A stretch of DNA of 30,077 nt from Candidatus Heimdallarchaeota archaeon (GTDB taxonomy: Archaea > Asgardarchaeota > Heimdallarchaeia > Heimdallarchaeales > Heimdallarchaeaceae): positions 1-30,077 of the forward strand of contig JAUVXQ010000006.1 in NCBI GenBank assembly GCA_030603505.1. Direction: 5' to 3'. A program made the translations under genes and the position numbers. Of the stretch, positions 7,867-16,709 are shown piece after piece. The notes under the pieces are model-generated. The model was not told where the DNA came from. It saw only the letters and a program-made list of their open reading frames with translations, and did not search any database. Within the stretch, counting starts at the first letter, position 1. Each line of letters begins with the position of its first letter.

Positions 7867-9117
7867 TCAAAACAGACCAATATCTTTTCTATAGAACAGT
7901 TTTCCTTTGATTTTTGGAATATTTGCCATGACACTCTCACGGGCATCCTGTAAAGTCGTTCCTGTTCCAACCACTGCGATAGCTCTACTCTTTGTGGTTA
8001 ATATTTGATTGTCACGCCTATATACTGATGCATAATATAAATCATAATTTTGTGAATCTTTGACTTCAATAAATTGATTTTCTAATGGTTTAGTGGGATA
8101 TCCTTCAGGAACCAAATACACACATGAAGTAGCTAAAGGAGAGAATACTACATTTTTCAAATTATGATCGATCATGCTCAAGCATACACTGTTAAAACCT
8201 GTTTCTTGAATTTTTAAAACATTTAATGCCTCGGGATCACCGAATCTAGCATTAAACTCTACTAAGTAAATCCCATTGTCTGTTTTCATAAATTGTCCAT
8301 ACAAGACTCCTATATATGAAAAACTAGTCTTTTTATGAATTATTTCAACAACCTTCTTCATAATTTTGAGAGCTGAAACTGTATCTGCACTGGAAAAATA
8401 TGACAAAGAATGTGATGGTAAGGAATATGAACCCATACTTCCAGTATTTGCTCCTTTATCACCATCAAATGCTCTTTTATAATCTTTAACAAGTGGCATT
8501 GGAATCAAAGTTTTTCCATCAGTATAGGTTTGAAGAGAAAATTCTTTTCCCATCAGTTTTTCTTCAATTATAAACTGTGATTGTTGCTTTTGAAGGATTT
8601 CAACATAATCTTTAGCTTGATCATAATTTGAAAAATGATCACCATATACTCTCACTCCTTTCCCACCTGTTAGACCATCAGGTTTAATCGCTACCTCTAT
8701 TCCAAACTCTTTTATCGCATTTTTAAAATCATCTAGTGAGCTGCAAATCCTGTATTTTGGATTACCTGGAAGGTTATTTTCTTCTAGTAACTTTCTCGCA
8801 TAAATTTTACTTGATTCGATTTGAGATACGACCTTTCTAGGACTACATGTTGGTATATCTAGTTTCTCCTCAAGATAATCTGCTATACCCTCTGTTAAAG
8901 GTTGTTCAGGTCCAATTATAGCATAGTCTACTAATTTAAAATGGTCCAACTTTTTAAAATCGTTTAAATTACCTATCAAGAATTTTTGCGATAAATCAGC
9001 AATTCCCGGGTTTTCTTTTGACATATAAGAGAATAAAATGCCATTATCTTCTACAATTTTTTTGGCTATTGCATGTTCCCTTGCCCCATTTCCAACAAGT
9101 AATACTTTGTAAGACAT
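7867..9117 (-). CDS. purD: Phosphoribosylamine-glycine ligase (GAR synthetase)
   Basis: This 416-residue ATP-grasp enzyme joins glycine to phosphoribosylamine, step 2 of purine synthesis. The N-terminal GNGAREHAIA motif (residues 9-18) is diagnostic. The ATP-grasp fold shows AIKPDGLTGGKGVRV and, near the C-terminal side, EFNARFGDPEAL with metal-binding Glu and Asn. Length is normal for PurD. It is the last gene of the purine operon; its ATG lies two bases after the purF stop, and its Shine-Dalgarno site GAGGGA is made of the last purF codons. No terminator hairpin is seen in the 19 bases before the convergent TPR gene. Confidence 0.94.
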   Translation of the reverse strand: MSYKVLLVGNGAREHAIAKKIVEDNGILFSYMSKENPGIADLSQKFLIGNLNDFKKLDHFKLVDYAIIGPEQPLTEGIADYLEEKLDIPTCSPRKVVSQIESSKIYARKLLEENNLPGNPKYRICSSLDDFKNAIKEFGIEVAIKPDGLTGGKGVRVYGDHFSNYDQAKDYVEILQKQQSQFIIEEKLMGKEFSLQTYTDGKTLIPMPLVKDYKRAFDGDKGANTGSMGSYSLPSHSLSYFSSADTVSALKIMKKVVEIIHKKTSFSYIGVLYGQFMKTDNGIYLVEFNARFGDPEALNVLKIQETGFNSVCLSMIDHNLKNVVFSPLATSCVYLVPEGYPTKPLENQFIEVKDSQNYDLYYASVYRRDNQILTTKSRAIAVVGTGTTLQDARESVMANIPKIKGKLFYRKDIGLF

Positions 9118-9119
9118 TT

Positions 9120-10517
9120 TTATCCCTCTTCATAATGGCTTCTATTTATTATTTCACCATTTAAATACTTAATTCGAAGCTCTGCAGCGAATTGTGTAGG
9201 ATAACTTCCAGATAAACATGCTGTGCATAAATCATTAATCCCAATTGATTTTTTTAGCGATTCTATTTTTTGATAATATAAACTATCAACATCTAATATT
9301 TCCTTGATTTTCTTCAAAGTATTTCCAGAAGCTATTACTTCTTCATCAGATGGGAAATCAATTCCATAGTAACATGCAAAGCGTATAGCTGGACATGTAA
9401 TAGCAAAGTGAATTTGATCTACACCTAAAGTGCGTAAATCGCGTATTATTTTCTGACTAGTTAGTCCCCTTACGATTGAATCATCAACAAGTAGAATCTT
9501 CTTTCCTTTAATGTATGAAGGTACATAGAGGTACTTTCTTTTTGCGGCGTTTGTTCTCTCTTTTTCGCTCTTCATGATAAAAGTTCTTTGCAAATATCGG
9601 TTTTTTATAATTGCTTCCCTAACAGGTATGTTCAATTCCTCTGAAAGACCTTGAGAAGCTGGTCTAGATGTGTCAGGGACAGGGACAATATAATCTATCT
9701 CAATGTCATCTTGTTGGATTCTATGGGAGAGTTCCCTACCAAGTGATAATCTGATATCATACACCAATTGTTTCTCAATTACTGAACATGGGTTTGCAAA
9801 GTAAACATATTCAAACATGCAGTGAGCGTGATCAGATTTGCAAAGCTGAGCTCGTTCAAGTGAATTTTCTGAAAAAATAATTAGTTCCCCTGGTTTAACA
9901 TCATCAAATTCCGTTATACCCATATTCTGGAGAACCACGCTCTCTGAAGCTATTACAGTTAGAGAACCATTTTTCCCTATCACAAGAGGACGAATCCCTT
10001 TAGGATCTCTGAAAGTGAACAAGGTTTTTCCAAGTAATCCAATAATTGAATAGCTCCCATCAATGTTATCCATGAAATTTTTGACGGATAATTTGATATC
10101 CCCTTTGTTTTTATCAAGTAGATCCCCTAGAAAATCTACAATAAAATTGGCATCACTTTCATACTTCCTTGAGGTTAATTGAGAGAGATTGGTTGTATTG
10201 CCATTATGAACAATAACTAAAGTGCCATATTTACTTTTCACGGAAAAAGGTTGAGCGAAATTATCAACATTCTTGAAATTTGTTCTAGTCCCAAAAGTAG
10301 GGTACCTGGTAGAACCTACGAGAAAAATAGCTTTTTCATCATCACTAACTTTCAATAAATCAGGATAAGCATCAATTTTACTAATAGATAATTTGCTATT
10401 ATTTTCTGAAACCCAAGCTAAGCCACTTGCATCTTGTCCTCTATGAGTTAACATTTGGAGTAGAATTTTACCTTGCTCAAGTGTTGTTTTACCTTTAACT
10501 CCTAGAACGCCACACAT
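9120..10517 (-). CDS. purF: Amidophosphoribosyltransferase
   Basis: PurF (465 residues) makes phosphoribosylamine from PRPP and glutamine, the committed step of the pathway. The Ntn-type glutaminase nucleophile is Cys2, directly after Met, so there is no propeptide beyond Met removal. The PRPP motif ILLVDDSIVRGLTS (341-354) is intact. Four cysteines, Cys233, Cys382, Cys431 and Cys434, line up with the [4Fe-4S] ligands of the Bacillus subtilis enzyme, so this should be the Fe-S, oxygen-sensitive type. The ATG follows GAGGAATAA, where the Shine-Dalgarno site overlaps the purN stop. Confidence 0.95.
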   Translation of the reverse strand: MCGVLGVKGKTTLEQGKILLQMLTHRGQDASGLAWVSENNSKLSISKIDAYPDLLKVSDDEKAIFLVGSTRYPTFGTRTNFKNVDNFAQPFSVKSKYGTLVIVHNGNTTNLSQLTSRKYESDANFIVDFLGDLLDKNKGDIKLSVKNFMDNIDGSYSIIGLLGKTLFTFRDPKGIRPLVIGKNGSLTVIASESVVLQNMGITEFDDVKPGELIIFSENSLERAQLCKSDHAHCMFEYVYFANPCSVIEKQLVYDIRLSLGRELSHRIQQDDIEIDYIVPVPDTSRPASQGLSEELNIPVREAIIKNRYLQRTFIMKSEKERTNAAKRKYLYVPSYIKGKKILLVDDSIVRGLTSQKIIRDLRTLGVDQIHFAITCPAIRFACYYGIDFPSDEEVIASGNTLKKIKEILDVDSLYYQKIESLKKSIGINDLCTACLSGSYPTQFAAELRIKYLNGEIINRSHYEEG

Positions 10518-10519
10518 TA

Positions 10520-11125
10520 TTATTCCTCAACGATTATTTTTCTTTCTTTTATGCTTATTTTACCCTCAGAAATCAGTTTTAATGCAAGGGGTAATATCTC
10601 ATGTTCGTGTTTTAGAATTTTCTGAGATAAAGATTCCTCTGTATCATCATTACTAATTTCCACCGCTCTCTGTAGTATTATAGGACCATCATCTACTTCC
10701 TCACTTGCAAAATGAACAGTACATCCAGAAATTTTAGAACCATGATTGAGAGCTTGTTTTTGTGCATTTAAACCTGAAAAAGCGGGAAGGAGAGAAGGAT
10801 GAATGTTTACAATTCTATTAATGAATGTATTTACAAAGAAAGGAGTAAGGATTCTCATAAATCCAGCTAATACTATGAGATCGATATCATGTTCGTGCAA
10901 TACTTTTACCAATTGGTTATCATATTCTTCTCTGGAATTATAGGAATTTGATTCAAGAATGACAGCTTTTTTATTATATTCCTTAGAATATTTCAAACCT
11001 TTAGCATCTCGTTTATCTGAAATAATAAGACTAACTATTGCTTTACCAAGAGACCCTTTTCGTTCAGATTCTAGTATAGATCTAAGGTTTGAGCCTCTTC
11101 CTGATATTAATACAGCTAGTCTCAT
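10520..11125 (-). CDS. purN: Phosphoribosylglycinamide formyltransferase (folate type)
   Basis: PurN (201 residues) formylates GAR with 10-formyl-tetrahydrofolate, step 3. The sequence shows SGRGSNLRSIL near the N-terminus, the catalytic NIHPSLLPAF block (Asn and His) and the HFASEEVDDGPIILQ segment with the catalytic Asp. Length is normal. Using PurN rather than the formate-dependent PurT implies a folate-type one-carbon carrier. Its ATG lies four bases after the purB-purM stop; the Shine-Dalgarno site GGTGAT contains that TGA stop. Confidence 0.94.
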   Translation of the reverse strand: MRLAVLISGRGSNLRSILESERKGSLGKAIVSLIISDKRDAKGLKYSKEYNKKAVILESNSYNSREEYDNQLVKVLHEHDIDLIVLAGFMRILTPFFVNTFINRIVNIHPSLLPAFSGLNAQKQALNHGSKISGCTVHFASEEVDDGPIILQRAVEISNDDTEESLSQKILKHEHEILPLALKLISEGKISIKERKIIVEE

Positions 11126-11129
11126 TAAA

Positions 11130-13460
11130 TCACCGAGTTAGTTGTACATCATAATCAGGAATTTTCACTGTTGGTTCTTCGATTATTTGTCCTAAAATGT
11201 GAGAATCAAAATACTTGTTTAAATGATAAAGAACTTTTTCTTTTTCTTCTTCGGGAACAACAACTACAAAACCTATTCCCATATTAAATGTAGAAAACAT
11301 CTCATCGTAGGAAATCTTTCCCAATTTTTGAATCTCTTCGAAAATTTTTGAAGGCATTGGGAAATGTTTCAAAAGAAACCCGTTCTCTGTCAATCTGAAT
11401 AATTTGGAGAAACCTCCTCCAGTAATATGAGCTAAGCCATGCACATCATAGTTATCAATAAGAGATTCTATGACTTCAGAATAGATTCGCGTTGGTATTA
11501 GTAATTCATCACTTAGTTTTTTTTGCCCATCAAATACATCATCTAACTGATAATTACTTTTTAGAACTTTACGGGCTAATGTATAGCCGTTTGAATGTAT
11601 CCCACTACTTGATATCCCAAGCACAACATCTCCCACTTGTATTTTCGAACCATCAATAAGTTTGTTTAAATGAACCATACCTAGAGCTGTTCCTACTAGG
11701 TCGAAAGGTTTCCCTGAACCCTTAAGCATTTCAGGAACAGTAGCTAATTCACCACCTATTAAAGGAATAGAAGCGAATTCACATCCTTTATACAAACCTT
11801 TCAAAATTTCTTCAATCATATCAGCATTTAGCTCTGCAACAGCCAAATAGTCCACAAAAGCCTTAGGAACTATTCCCATTGCTAGTAAATCATTTACATT
11901 CATAGCGACGCAATCAATTCCAATAGTGTCAAATTTGTTGACTTTCTGTGCAATAAGTAATTTTGTTCCTACACCATCTGTTACAAGAGCTAAACCTTGA
12001 TCACCATACTTTATCAAGTTGGCATAATGACCTTCTCTTCCAACAACATCTCCAAATTCAAAAGTGTTCTTAACATGTTCATTTATTATTTTTAACACTT
12101 TAGATTCTAATTTTAAATCAACACCAGCTTCAGAATAGGAAGAAGGAATTTCTTCTTCATCTTTTTCATCTTTTAGAGAATTAACAAATTCCTCTACAAT
12201 TTTTGAAGCTATACCAACATAGTTCATTGGTTCAAGGATAGAATCAATTTCATCTTCTGAAAAGAATTCTCTGACAGTTTCATTGTCTTTTGTTGCTTGC
12301 ATAAAATTATCTTTATTAGACAATTGTTTCAAAAGCTCATGTGCTTTTTGTCTTCCTATCTTATCGCTTAATTTAATCATTAAATGTTCAGAGCATTGAG
12401 CTCCATTCCTCAAATAGAGATTTTTCTTAATTTTTTCTTCATTAAAGTGAAGAGAACTGAGAACTTGATTCATCTGTAATAGAATATAATGAGTTAAAAT
12501 GGAAGTTTCAGCTAGAATCAGCCTTTCAGAGCTTGAATTTGTGAGATCTCTTTCATGTTCTAAACACACATTATCAAATGAAACTTGAACAGCAGAACGA
12601 ATGTTTCTAGCTAAACCAGATATTCTCTCGCTTTTTTCAGGATTACGTTTTTGTGGCATTGTTGAAGAACCAACTTGAGTCTTGTCGAAAGATTCTCTGA
12701 TTTCATCAATCTCCGTTCTCTGTAGATTTCTTATTTCTCTAGCAAAATGATCTAATACTGTTGCAATTAAACCTAAAGCGTAAACATACTTTGAGTATAT
12801 AACACGAGATACTACTTGTGTAGTTAAGGGTTGTTTTTTCAATTCTAACTTTTCTAGAACGATTTTTTCGATTTCATCGGTTCCGTATGAAGCATAAGTT
12901 CCTACAGCACCAGAGATTTTCCCATAAGCGACATTTGTATTTGTTAGTACTTCTTTAACCAAAATTAACTCATTCAAGAAATTACCTATCTTCATTCCAT
13001 ATGTTGTAGGAATAGCATGTTGTCCATGAGTTCGTCCAATACATACAAGATCTTTGTATTTTAAAGCAAGACCTGAAGTAATTTGGATTGTTTCATTCAG
13101 AGTTTCTAAAATGATGTTTCTCGCATCCTTTAGCTGTAAACCTCTAACAGTATCTTGAATATCATAAGAAGTGGCTCCCAAATGAATATAACCACCATAT
13201 TCTCCACATTGTTCAGCTATAGCTTTAACAACACTCATTAAATCGTGATGAATTTCTTTTTCAATTTCCTGCGCTCTTTCCAACATTACATCGGTTGTAT
13301 TGCATTTTGAATTAATAATTTCAAACGCTTCTTTTGGTATTTTACCAACTAAATAATTTGCTTCTGCAAGTACTTTTTCAACTAATAATTGGAGTTCAAA
13401 CTTTCTTTTTGTAGAAAAAACCTCGTTTAACGAGGTTTTATATCTTTCACTTTCTAGCAT
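11130..13460 (-). CDS. purBM: Fused adenylosuccinate lyase and AIR synthetase (PurB-PurM)
   Basis: One uninterrupted 776-residue frame joins two purine enzymes. Residues 1 to about 430 are adenylosuccinate lyase: [12 protein letters not shown] (93-104), [13 protein letters not shown] (141-153) and the superfamily signature [15 protein letters not shown] (264-278). An acidic linker (about 428-440) follows. Residues from about 441 to 770 are AIR synthetase: [24 protein letters not shown] (495-502), [10 protein letters not shown] (520-529), [10 protein letters not shown] (569-578), [13 protein letters not shown] (615-627) and [10 protein letters not shown]. Both halves look full length with active-site motifs intact. 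PurM makes AIR (step 5); PurB cleaves SAICAR (step 8) and adenylosuccinate, so the fused steps are not consecutive. The ATG at 13460 overlaps the purE end by 14 bases and follows AGGTGTG. A strong hairpin lies in codons 7-16. This domain pairing is uncommon in my knowledge of the family. Confidence 0.94.
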   Translation of the reverse strand: MLESERYKTSLNEVFSTKRKFELQLLVEKVLAEANYLVGKIPKEAFEIINSKCNTTDVMLERAQEIEKEIHHDLMSVVKAIAEQCGEYGGYIHLGATSYDIQDTVRGLQLKDARNIILETLNETIQITSGLALKYKDLVCIGRTHGQHAIPTTYGMKIGNFLNELILVKEVLTNTNVAYGKISGAVGTYASYGTDEIEKIVLEKLELKKQPLTTQVVSRVIYSKYVYALGLIATVLDHFAREIRNLQRTEIDEIRESFDKTQVGSSTMPQKRNPEKSERISGLARNIRSAVQVSFDNVCLEHERDLTNSSSERLILAETSILTHYILLQMNQVLSSLHFNEEKIKKNLYLRNGAQCSEHLMIKLSDKIGRQKAHELLKQLSNKDNFMQATKDNETVREFFSEDEIDSILEPMNYVGIASKIVEEFVNSLKDEKDEEEIPSSYSEAGVDLKLESKVLKIINEHVKNTFEFGDVVGREGHYANLIKYGDQGLALVTDGVGTKLLIAQKVNKFDTIGIDCVAMNVNDLLAMGIVPKAFVDYLAVAELNADMIEEILKGLYKGCEFASIPLIGGELATVPEMLKGSGKPFDLVGTALGMVHLNKLIDGSKIQVGDVVLGISSSGIHSNGYTLARKVLKSNYQLDDVFDGQKKLSDELLIPTRIYSEVIESLIDNYDVHGLAHITGGGFSKLFRLTENGFLLKHFPMPSKIFEEIQKLGKISYDEMFSTFNMGIGFVVVVPEEEKEKVLYHLNKYFDSHILGQIIEEPTVKIPDYDVQLTR
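13415..13439 (-). promoter_or_regulatory. Perfect hairpin plus U6 within the start of purB-purM, candidate attenuator
   Basis: On the transcribed (minus) strand, AAAACCTCGTT pairs perfectly with AACGAGGTTTT around a single central base, and the 3' arm runs directly into two more Ts, making TTTTTT. The structure begins about 21 bases after the purBM start codon. A GC core (CCTCG/CGAGG) followed by six Us has the form of an intrinsic terminator, in a place where transcription should normally continue. It may attenuate the downstream half of the operon, set transcript ends, or affect purBM translation. The bases also encode K-T-S-L-N-E-V-F, which fits a normal PurB N-terminus, so coding constraint alone could explain part of it. 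Confidence 0.5.
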
Positions 13461-13839
13461 TTTTCACACCTAGGATTCGAAGAGCTAAATAAGCTGCATT
13501 TTGCCCATTATCTATTCCAACAGTTGCCACAGGGACGCCTTTAGGCATTTGAACTATTGATAACAAAGCATCTAAACCATTAAGGGTACCAGAGACAGGG
13601 ACACCAATGACAGGACGTTCTGTTATTGCAGCAACAACACCAGGAAGAGCAGCAGCTAGCCCAGCTATACATATAAAGATATCAGCTTTTGAGTTCTTTA
13701 CTTTATCCACAAGTTTTTCATGTTCTCTATGAGCTGATATATAATTAATTTCAAAAATAACATTATTTTCCTTTAGAACCTTGACAACTTTATCAACTAT
13801 ATGAGAGTCACTCTTACTTCCTGCTATTATATCAATCAC
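13447..13839 (-). CDS. purE: AIR carboxylase / N5-CAIR mutase catalytic subunit
   Basis: This 130-residue PurE converts AIR to CAIR, or rearranges N5-CAIR to CAIR, depending on class. The N-terminus IIAGSKSDS and the SAHRE motif (about 35-39) are the PurE phosphate and active-site loops; [14 protein letters not shown] is also conserved. The usual bacterial class I segment AAHLPG reads AAALPG here, with Ala64 in place of His. No purK is in the window. Together this is compatible with a PurK-independent enzyme, but the class cannot be settled by eye. It starts with GTG at 13839, two bases after the purL stop, with a strong GGAGGA Shine-Dalgarno site. Confidence 0.9.
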   Translation of the reverse strand: MIDIIAGSKSDSHIVDKVVKVLKENNVIFEINYISAHREHEKLVDKVKNSKADIFICIAGLAAALPGVVAAITERPVIGVPVSGTLNGLDALLSIVQMPKGVPVATVGIDNGQNAAYLALRILGVKNARK

Positions 13840-13841
13840 AT

Positions 13842-16022
13842 TTATTCCTCCATAAATTTAGATATAGCATTTCTCCAATTATCATATAATTCTTGGATAC
13901 AGAGAGAAATACTATCGTTAATTTCTATTCGAGTTTTTTCTGTAACAATTCCCACAATTCCATAATCTGTTTTAAGTTCTTGAAGAACTTTTTCTGTTTC
14001 ACACAGATTTTCAGAAGACACTTCAATCAAGTATCTGGCTGGCGATTCAGTGAAAAGATACTCTTCTAGAGATAATTTGGTTTTTGAGGGAATTGAAGAA
14101 GTAGATAACTTTACACCTAATTTGTTTTGAAAAGTCATTTCGATTGATGACACCACTAACCCACCATTTGATATATCATGACAGCTTTCTATTAAATTAT
14201 TCTTATTCAAATTAATAATTGCTTCAATCGAATTGCTTTCTCTCTTGAAATCATATTTGGGTACTGGTCCCGTTACTATTCCATGATTATATCGAAGATA
14301 TTCAGAACCACCCAATAAGCCTTCAGTGCTACCTATTACTATAATATGGTTTCCTGTCTTTTGAAAGCTATTTTGTAATAATAAATTCTCGTTCTCAATA
14401 ATTCCTAACATGCCTATCGTAGGAGTAGGGTTAATTCTTTCTCTTTTCCCATTGTGAACACTTTCGTTGTAAAATGAGACATTCCCTCCAATAATAGGGA
14501 TTTGAAAATCATGAGAAAATTGACCTAAACCTTTTACAGATTCAACAAATTGCCAATAAGAATCAGGCTGCTCAGGGTTACCATAATTAAGACAATCTAC
14601 TAATGCATAGGGAGTAGCACCCATAGCTACAAGATTCCTCATCGCCTCTGCAGCGGAATTGGCTGTGCCGTTGAATGGATCTGTGTAAACCATGAAAGAA
14701 TTACAATCTAGTGAAAGAGCAATGTATTTTCCATTGTCTAGTCTAATAACAGCAGCATCGGATCCAGCATCTTTTACAGTTTGTGTTTGAACACGTTGAT
14801 CATATTGTTGGTACACCCAGGATTTGTCACCGATATTTGGGGAGGTTAGTAGTTTGGATATTTCAGAACTTATATTCTCCGAAAGAGGTAAATTGATGTT
14901 GGAGTTTTTACCTATATAATCTGGCTTTACTAATTTCCTTTCTGGTTCTGGACATCCATTGACAACTAAATTAACAGGAAGTTCACTAACTTTGTTTCCG
15001 TTATAATATGTAATAAAATGGTTATTATCTGTCACTTCACCTATAATGGCATGAAGAAGATCAAATCTATCTAAAATGTATCGCACCCTATCAACATTGG
15101 CTGGAGAAACAACTGCTAACATTCGCTCTTGAGATTCAGAAACCAGTATCTCCCATGATTCCATCTCTTTTTCTCTAAGAGGTACATCTTCAATTCTTAT
15201 AATTGCGCCTGTGTTACCCTTTTCAGTCATTTCTGAAACTGCACAACTTAATCCACCCCCGCCTAAATCTTGAAGTCCATCTAGTAGACCTTCTTCCACT
15301 AATTCAAGAGTTGCATCTATAACCACCTTTTCCATCAAAGGATCTCCAATTTGTACAGCAGGTCGATCTTTATCACTTTTGTCTGATAAGTCCTTTGAAG
15401 CAAAGGAAACACCATGGATTCCATCTTTTCCTGTTCTTGCGCCATATAAAATTAAGAAACTTCCTGGTTTTGAAGCAATGCTTCTAACAACTTTTCCTTT
15501 TTCAATCAGACCTACACACATTACATTAACTAAACAATTACTCTCATAAGCTGTACTGAATTCAACTTCCCCACCTAATGTAGGAATCCCACAACAATTC
15601 CCATAGAAAGAAATTCCTCTAACCACATTTTCGAATAGATTTCTTGAGTGATGAGAATCTAAATCTCCAAATCTGATAGAATCTAGTAGAGCTATTGGTT
15701 TACAACCTTGAGATAGAATATCTCTTATAATTCCCCCCACACCTGTTGCTGCTCCATCAAATGGACTTATAGCCGATGGATGGTTATGACTCTCGAGTCC
15801 CAAACCAATTAGTAAACCGTCACCGATATCAACAAGTCCTGCTCCTTCACCTATTCCTAAAAAAAGATATGGTGCTTTGATATTAAATAGATGAAACCAG
15901 CGTTTAGAAGATTTATAGGAGCAATGTTCACTCCACATTGCTTCCAGAATCGCTAACTCAGCTTTATTAGGTTCCCTACCAATTGTTGTCAAAACTTCTC
16001 CATACTCTTCTGGTGTTAACAT
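13842..16022 (-). CDS. purL: FGAM synthase large subunit (small-type PurL)
   Basis: PurL (726 residues) amidates FGAR to FGAM with ATP, step 4. The size and lack of a glutaminase domain show the small form that needs PurQ and PurS. Visible motifs include [11 protein letters not shown] near the N-terminus, [37 protein letters not shown], and [12 protein letters not shown]. PurQ is next to it, and PurS is fused to PurC at the head of the operon, so all parts of the complex are present. Its ATG overlaps the purQ end by seven bases. The GAGGAA Shine-Dalgarno site lies within purQ coding sequence. Confidence 0.95.
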   Translation of the reverse strand: MLTPEEYGEVLTTIGREPNKAELAILEAMWSEHCSYKSSKRWFHLFNIKAPYLFLGIGEGAGLVDIGDGLLIGLGLESHNHPSAISPFDGAATGVGGIIRDILSQGCKPIALLDSIRFGDLDSHHSRNLFENVVRGISFYGNCCGIPTLGGEVEFSTAYESNCLVNVMCVGLIEKGKVVRSIASKPGSFLILYGARTGKDGIHGVSFASKDLSDKSDKDRPAVQIGDPLMEKVVIDATLELVEEGLLDGLQDLGGGGLSCAVSEMTEKGNTGAIIRIEDVPLREKEMESWEILVSESQERMLAVVSPANVDRVRYILDRFDLLHAIIGEVTDNNHFITYYNGNKVSELPVNLVVNGCPEPERKLVKPDYIGKNSNINLPLSENISSEISKLLTSPNIGDKSWVYQQYDQRVQTQTVKDAGSDAAVIRLDNGKYIALSLDCNSFMVYTDPFNGTANSAAEAMRNLVAMGATPYALVDCLNYGNPEQPDSYWQFVESVKGLGQFSHDFQIPIIGGNVSFYNESVHNGKRERINPTPTIGMLGIIENENLLLQNSFQKTGNHIIVIGSTEGLLGGSEYLRYNHGIVTGPVPKYDFKRESNSIEAIINLNKNNLIESCHDISNGGLVVSSIEMTFQNKLGVKLSTSSIPSKTKLSLEEYLFTESPARYLIEVSSENLCETEKVLQELKTDYGIVGIVTEKTRIEINDSISLCIQELYDNWRNAISKFMEE

Positions 16023-16705
16023 CTTAATTCCTCGATTAAATTTTCGAAAATTGAACGTCCATCAATTGAACCTAAATAGGAGAAACTCGCCCTTTCAGGA
16101 TGAGGCATCATTCCTAGAACATTTCCCTTATCATTCACTACTCCTGCAATATTTGCAATTGAACCGTTTGGGTTACTCATAGGCTCAACTACTTTTCTTT
16201 CATTACAGTATTGGAAAGCAATTTGAGAATCATCTTTTAGTTGTTTGATTGATTCTGCGGTATTGTAATAATTACCCTCATAATGAGCAATAGGAATTCG
16301 CATAGACTTTGATTCTAACCCTTTGAGTAGAGGAGAATTAGTTTTATTTACTTTAATATTAACCCATTTTGAGATAAATCTTGTTGATGTGTTTGTAGTA
16401 AGAACACCAGGCAGATAATTGGCTTCACATAACATCTGAAAGCCATTGCAAATACCAAGAACGAACTTTTCAGAAATTATAAAATCATGAAGTTCATCAA
16501 TTAGATTTGTTCTTGCAGCGACCACTCCTGCACGTAAGTAATCACCGTAAGAGAATCCACCTGCAAGAATCAAAGCATCAAAATCTTTCAGCTTCTTATA
16601 ATCTCTTGGATATAATAACTCATTTTCGACATTAAGACAATTTAAAACACGTGTAACATCTTGTTCATTATTTGTTCCTGGAAATTTAGTAATACCTATT
16701 TTCAT
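16016..16705 (-). CDS. purQ: FGAM synthase glutaminase subunit
   Basis: PurQ (229 residues from the chosen start) is the class I glutamine amidotransferase that feeds ammonia to PurL. The oxyanion/strand segment LILAGGFSYGDYLRAG, the nucleophile elbow LGICNGFQML (Cys86) and the catalytic His-x-Glu in HPERAS near the C-terminus are all present. An in-frame TTG at 16726 would extend it into purCS by seven codons, but the ATG at 16705 gives the conserved MKIGI start, lies four bases after the purCS stop, and has GAGGAAAG upstream. Confidence 0.94.
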   Translation of the reverse strand: MKIGITKFPGTNNEQDVTRVLNCLNVENELLYPRDYKKLKDFDALILAGGFSYGDYLRAGVVAARTNLIDELHDFIISEKFVLGICNGFQMLCEANYLPGVLTTNTSTRFISKWVNIKVNKTNSPLLKGLESKSMRIPIAHYEGNYYNTAESIKQLKDDSQIAFQYCNERKVVEPMSNPNGSIANIAGVVNDKGNVLGMMPHPERASFSYLGSIDGRSIFENLIEELRC

Positions 16706-16709
16706 TTTG

